This document shows, piece by piece, positions 8,467 to 11,191 of a DNA stretch of 11,191 bases (its first letter is position 1; each line of letters begins with the position of its first letter). This DNA is from Saprospiraceae bacterium. Its GTDB lineage: Bacteria; Bacteroidota; Bacteroidia; Chitinophagales; Saprospiraceae. Below the pieces are notes generated by a model that was given only the letters and a program-made list of their open reading frames with translations, was not told the origin of the DNA and did not search any database. The DNA lies in NCBI GenBank assembly GCA_016715465.1, contig JADKAA010000026.1, forward strand, positions 1 to 11,191. The letters are read 5' to 3'. Position numbers and translations under genes: made by a program.

Positions 8467-9788
8467 ATGGCTGAACAGAATTTTATAAAGGTTTCAATAA
8501 AAATTCCAGAAATATCAAAAAATGGTTTTCAGGCAGGCTTTTCTAAAAGAAACAAATAGTATTAAAATAGAATTTGAATTAATCGGAATCAGAAATGATT
8601 TTTTAACCCTATAGAATGTATCTATACAAAATCGAATACAGGAGAAAAATTTTCGTTAGTTGGCTGCTTTCCGATTTATAGAGCAAGTAATATTTATACA
8701 TATTCTGTAAATGAGGTGCATTTCAACGATTGGATAAATGTCAATTCTCAGCCTTAGTCTGTGAAAGCGATTTTGAAATTTCATATTTAGGTTCATGGTT
8801 TTTACCCTTAACAAGTTCTGTATACCAAAAGGAAAGTGATATATGGAAATCAATAAATATCGGTAATTCAGTTTCAGCGACTTTCCCAATTAGCAAGAAT
8901 ATGTCGCTTGTGATTTACAATTCTGCAAAAACAGAGTACTCTGGAAGAAAAATAACTATTGAAACCACGGCCTATTTTAAGATAAAAATAAAAAAACCAC
9001 TTCCTAAATATTTGCTATATAAACACAGTACTTCTTTTATTAACCTTTTTTCATTGTTTATATCTTCGAAAGTGTTTGTACATAAAATGGAATTCACAAA
9101 TGCGAAAGGCAATTCATATGAGGTTCTAACTAATTTTTTCGAAAAACCCCAATCTTTTGAAGGAAGCGAAATCCAGATTTCATTTAAAGAAATAGAATCA
9201 AGCTTCTTAAATATTCTACGAAACTATTTTTCAAATCAAGAGAAATTTGATAGAATCATAAAATTTATCAGAGAGCTAAGCTTTAATAATGTAGTACAGA
9301 GTTTCTTAACCCTATGTAGATGTCTAGAGATATATCATAAAGATTTCATTGAGCCTAATTACTCAAACGACATTGCTAAAACTTTATTTAGGGAGTTGTC
9401 TATAAACGGGGTCAAGCTAAAAAAAGGCAAACCCTGGGTTCAAATAATACGATACTATCATTTGTATAAGTTAATAATGCCACATCAGATAAAACTGCTG
9501 TATTGTAATAGCGAATATGACTTTATTGAAAAACTCAAGAACACAAGAAATTATTACACACATCCAGATGACATAACGGAAGGTATTTGGTCATTCGATG
9601 AAATAAAAAGAATCAATTTTCAACTTAAGATTTGGATTAAGGGGTTGATTCTAAAAGAACTTGATTTAAAAGAAGATCTAATAAAACAAGTACTAAAAAA
9701 AGAATCAAAGAGCTACTTATTTTTGGATTCGCAATCAAACAAGTACTCAATATTTTACGAAGCTCCAACAAAAAACAAAACCTCGTAA
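8467..9788 (+). CDS. ApeA-like HEPN-domain protein, candidate abortive-infection defence gene
   Basis: About 440 residues when frames are joined. The ATG at 8467 gives MAEQNFIKVSIKIPE; frame changes near 8540, 8606 and 8755 lead into a clean 352-codon frame ending at 9788. The N-terminal half contains VHFNDWINV and YLGSWFLPL and fits the beta-rich sensor-type domain of ApeA-like proteins, though weakly. The C-terminal half is a HEPN domain: a helix FLTLCRCLEIYHKDF, then LKNTRNYYTHPDD with the R-x4-H RNase motif (Arg codon 9546-9548, His codon 9561-9563). In known ApeA proteins HEPN is thought to cleave RNA upon phage infection and stop growth. Base use is strikingly AT-rich: 13 of 60 G+C at 9001-9060 and 14 of 60 at 9181-9240, against 34 of 60 at 7561-7620 in preA, suggesting recent acquisition. 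It could be another HEPN toxin family. HEPN assignment is strong; the ApeA label moderate. Confidence 0.72.
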
Positions 9789-9889
9789 CTAGATTCGCAA
9801 GCTTGTACCACTTAATATCCAATCCAATAAAAACATTCAACCCCTATCCAAAATCTCCCACTTATCCCCGCATATCAGCGTCTGCCTGT

Positions 9890-9905
9890 CCCCCGCAGGC
9901 GGGGG
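9890..9905. repeat. 16-base GC palindrome, left copy
   Basis: CCCCCGCAGGCGGGGG: two 7-base arms CCCCCGC and GCGGGGG around AG. It is too short a loop for a normal RNA hairpin but would form with one or two pairs open; an alternative pairing is GCCTG (9884-9888) with CAGGC (9896-9900). Confidence 0.85.
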
Positions 9906-10007
9906 CCGGATCGCCAAACAGGTTGTATTACCAAACCGGGGTGGAAGAAATCCGGCACCAGCGTTAGCTCCACCCCTGTTCGGAGACTCACTGCAATCCT
10001 AACACTT

Positions 10008-10023
10008 CCCCCGCCTGCGGGGG
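10008..10023. repeat. 16-base GC palindrome, right copy
   Basis: CCCCCGCCTGCGGGGG, the exact reverse complement of the left copy, ending 28 bases before the DUF559 stop codon. As the DUF559 gene reads leftward, this palindrome lies immediately downstream of it. Confidence 0.85.
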
Positions 10024-10051
10024 ACAGCGGAGAGCCTGCACCTCGTACACA

Positions 10052-10444
10052 TTACTCCCTTGAAGCAATCTTCTTCTCTATCCACTCTTCCAGGTAACTA
10101 TGCACCCATTGTATATTCGTCAGCACTTCATGATTAGTAAACCGCAGCACGGTAAACCCGGCTTCTTCCAACGCCTTCTGTCTTTGCTCATCATTCTTCC
10201 TTACATCCTCCAATTCATGAATACTTCCATCCACTTCAACAATCAACATTAATTCTTTACACATAAAATCGGCAATATAGTTCAGTACCGGCCGCTGCCG
10301 CCTGAAGCCATAACCTTTCATCTTTCCTGCTCGCAAAACATACTTCCACAAACAAGCTTCTGCTTTGGTCATTTCTTTCCGCAGACGGTTGGCGTTTGGT
10401 TGCAGGTTCTTATTATAAAAATGATTGCTGTATCCTTCGGTCAT
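10052..10444 (-). CDS. DUF559-family putative endonuclease (PD-(D/E)XK, Vsr-like)
   Basis: A complete 130-residue protein. Family features in order: NANRLRKEMTKAEACLWKYV with Glu29, then YGFRRQRPVLNYIADF with Asp59, then LIVEVDGSIHE with E70-V-D72, then DEQRQKALEEAGFTVLRFTN. This matches the DUF559 group, a very-short-patch-repair-like branch of the PD-(D/E)XK nuclease fold, usually 110 to 150 residues. Activity and biological role are unproven for most members. No signal peptide or membrane span. The gene is transcribed leftward, convergent with the HEPN gene and divergent from the RibD_C-like gene 53 bases away. GC-rich palindromes lie just past its 3' end. DUF559 genes are often found solitary beside such repeats, which suggests a repeat-linked or mobile history here, as an inference. 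Confidence 0.9.
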   Translation of the reverse strand: MTEGYSNHFYNKNLQPNANRLRKEMTKAEACLWKYVLRAGKMKGYGFRRQRPVLNYIADFMCKELMLIVEVDGSIHELEDVRKNDEQRQKALEEAGFTVLRFTNHEVLTNIQWVHSYLEEWIEKKIASRE

Positions 10445-10471
10445 CTGTTGAAATTACAAAAGAAAATGGAT

Positions 10472-10479
10472 TAACTTTC
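10472..10479 (+). promoter_or_regulatory. Possible Bacteroidota-type -7 element for the RibD_C-like gene
   Basis: TAACTTTC matches seven of eight positions of the Bacteroidota -7 consensus TAnnTTTG, about 18 bases before the start codon at 10498. No convincing -33 TTTG partner is seen, and the spacing leaves a very short leader. A weak call within a 53-base divergent intergenic region. Confidence 0.22.
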
Positions 10480-10497
10480 TCTACAAAAAATTGAACC

Positions 10498-11070
10498 ATG
10501 CGAAAAATAATTTCCTTCATGCACCTGTCGCTTGACGGTTTTGTAGCAGGGCCCAACGGAGAAATGAACTGGATCAAAGTGGATGATGAAATCTTTGATC
10601 ATGTGGGCAAGCGGATAAGCCAGGGCGACACGGCCTTATATGGTCGGGTAACTTACGAGATGATGGAAGGCTACTGGCCCACCGCAGCCAACAAACCGAA
10701 TGCCAGCAAACACGACGTTGAACATTCAGCATGGTACAGCAAAGTGCACAAATTGGTTTTATCAAAAACAATGAAAGGAGCGGATTTACCTAACACTACA
10801 ATTATCAGCGACAACCTTTCGGACAGCATCAATGAAATAAGACAACAGGAAGGTCCGGACATCTTGCTTTTTGGCAGCCCGACAGCCACACATTCATTGA
10901 TGAAACTGAACTTAATTAACGGCTACTGGCTATTTGTTAACCCCATCATTCTCGGGCAAGGCATCCCTTTGTTTGCAGATAGCAAAGAAAAAATAAAACT
11001 CAACCTGCTGTCTACCCGGCCATTTACCTGCGGGGTAACTGAACTGAATTACACAGTGTACAGACAATAA
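10498..11070 (+). CDS. Dihydrofolate reductase family protein (RibD C-terminal domain-like)
   Basis: A complete 190-residue protein of the RibD_C/dihydrofolate-reductase-like group, close to the small stand-alone YyaP/YwjB type. Visible features: MRKIISFMHLSLDGFVAGPNGEMNW at the start, the LYGRVTYEMMEGYWP segment that follows the first helix, VLSKTMKGADLPNTTII, a glycine-containing nucleotide-binding region GPDILLFGSPTATHSLMKLNLI, and LFVNPIILGQGIPLF near the end. Family members bind NADPH, but substrates of the stand-alone proteins are mostly unknown, so a true dihydrofolate reductase or riboflavin role should not be assumed. Cytosolic, no membrane segments, no frameshift. It stands alone, divergent from the DUF559 gene, and looks like an ordinary chromosomal gene by base composition. 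Confidence 0.9.
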   Translation: MRKIISFMHLSLDGFVAGPNGEMNWIKVDDEIFDHVGKRISQGDTALYGRVTYEMMEGYWPTAANKPNASKHDVEHSAWYSKVHKLVLSKTMKGADLPNTTIISDNLSDSINEIRQQEGPDILLFGSPTATHSLMKLNLINGYWLFVNPIILGQGIPLFADSKEKIKLNLLSTRPFTCGVTELNYTVYRQ

Positions 11071-11104
11071 CAAGTAACCAAAAAACAATCAACCATTTAG
11101 CAGG

Positions 11105-11179
11105 CTCGTGGGTATGCCTCTGCTCTCTCTGTGCAAAACTTTGTGCCCTCTGTGGTAATCCTTCGACAAGCTCCCACGA
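11105..11179. repeat. Extragenic repeat at window end
   Basis: TCGTGGG (11106-11112) pairs with CCCACGA (11173-11179). Between them lie CTGTGCAAAACTTTGTGCCC and CTCTGTGGTAA, then CCTTCGACAAGCTC, strings that look like two kinds of reiterated Bacteroidota extragenic sequence. No open frame is seen in 11071-11191. The element may continue beyond the window. Confidence 0.5.
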
Positions 11180-11191
11180 CATTCGTCAGGG

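Larger units (their letters stand above)
9886..10027. repeat. Composite GC-rich extragenic repeat with terminal inverted repeats
   Basis: The first 20 bases (9886-9905) are the exact reverse complement of the last 20 (10008-10027). Each end is itself a palindrome, and a third stem, GGGGTGGA (9938-9945) with TCCACCCC (9969-9976), lies between. AAACAGG (9916-9922) and CCTGTTC (9975-9981) could extend this pairing. The whole block occupies the gap between the tail-to-tail HEPN and DUF559 genes and is sharply more GC-rich than the HEPN gene. No open frame or other signal is seen in 9789-10051. Confidence 0.8.

Noticed and set aside
9890..9905. Intrinsic terminator for the HEPN gene
   Set aside because: The palindrome is GC-rich, but no T-run follows, and a matching inverted copy 100 bases on points to repeat origin.
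9886..10027. CRISPR-like array of GC-rich repeats
   Set aside because: There are only two copies, in inverted rather than direct orientation, and no cas gene nearby.

Overview
The window looks like chromosomal DNA from a member of the Bacteroidota, probably near the Chitinophagaceae. This is inferred from protein family resemblance, start codons without purine-rich Shine-Dalgarno sequences, and many AT-rich or palindromic extragenic repeats. No taxonomic search could be run.

Positions 1 to 8356 hold a same-strand cluster for reductive pyrimidine catabolism. In order it encodes an NCS1-type nucleobase permease (5' end outside the window), dihydropyrimidinase, a two-domain secreted esterase-like protein of unknown role, N-carbamoyl-beta-alanine amidohydrolase (beta-ureidopropionase), and the two dihydropyrimidine dehydrogenase subunits PreT and PreA. 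Together these would import uracil or thymine, reduce the ring, open it, and release beta-alanine or beta-aminoisobutyrate with CO2 and ammonia. The esterase is the one member with no known step in the pathway.

Every gene in this cluster carries single-base insertions or deletions, densest in the transporter and dihydropyrimidinase. Conserved sequence and catalytic residues continue across the shifts and the gene ends stay in place. The simplest reading is uncorrected sequencing or assembly error in otherwise intact genes, so boundaries below are for the reconstructed genes.

preT and preA are separated by a 0.6 kb unit: a small GxxExxY-family gene with a PD-(D/E)XK-like motif, bracketed by two long imperfect palindromes that share outer sequence (6490-7065). 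This is the most intriguing structure in the window.

From 8357 onward the character changes to accessory DNA. A very AT-rich gene encodes a HEPN-domain protein resembling the anti-phage abortive infection protein ApeA. Next come a cluster of GC-rich palindromic repeats, a convergently oriented DUF559 putative endonuclease, and a divergent RibD_C/dihydrofolate-reductase-like gene. The window ends in more extragenic repeat. Two different small PD-(D/E)XK-type genes thus sit next to two different palindromic repeat families within 4 kb.
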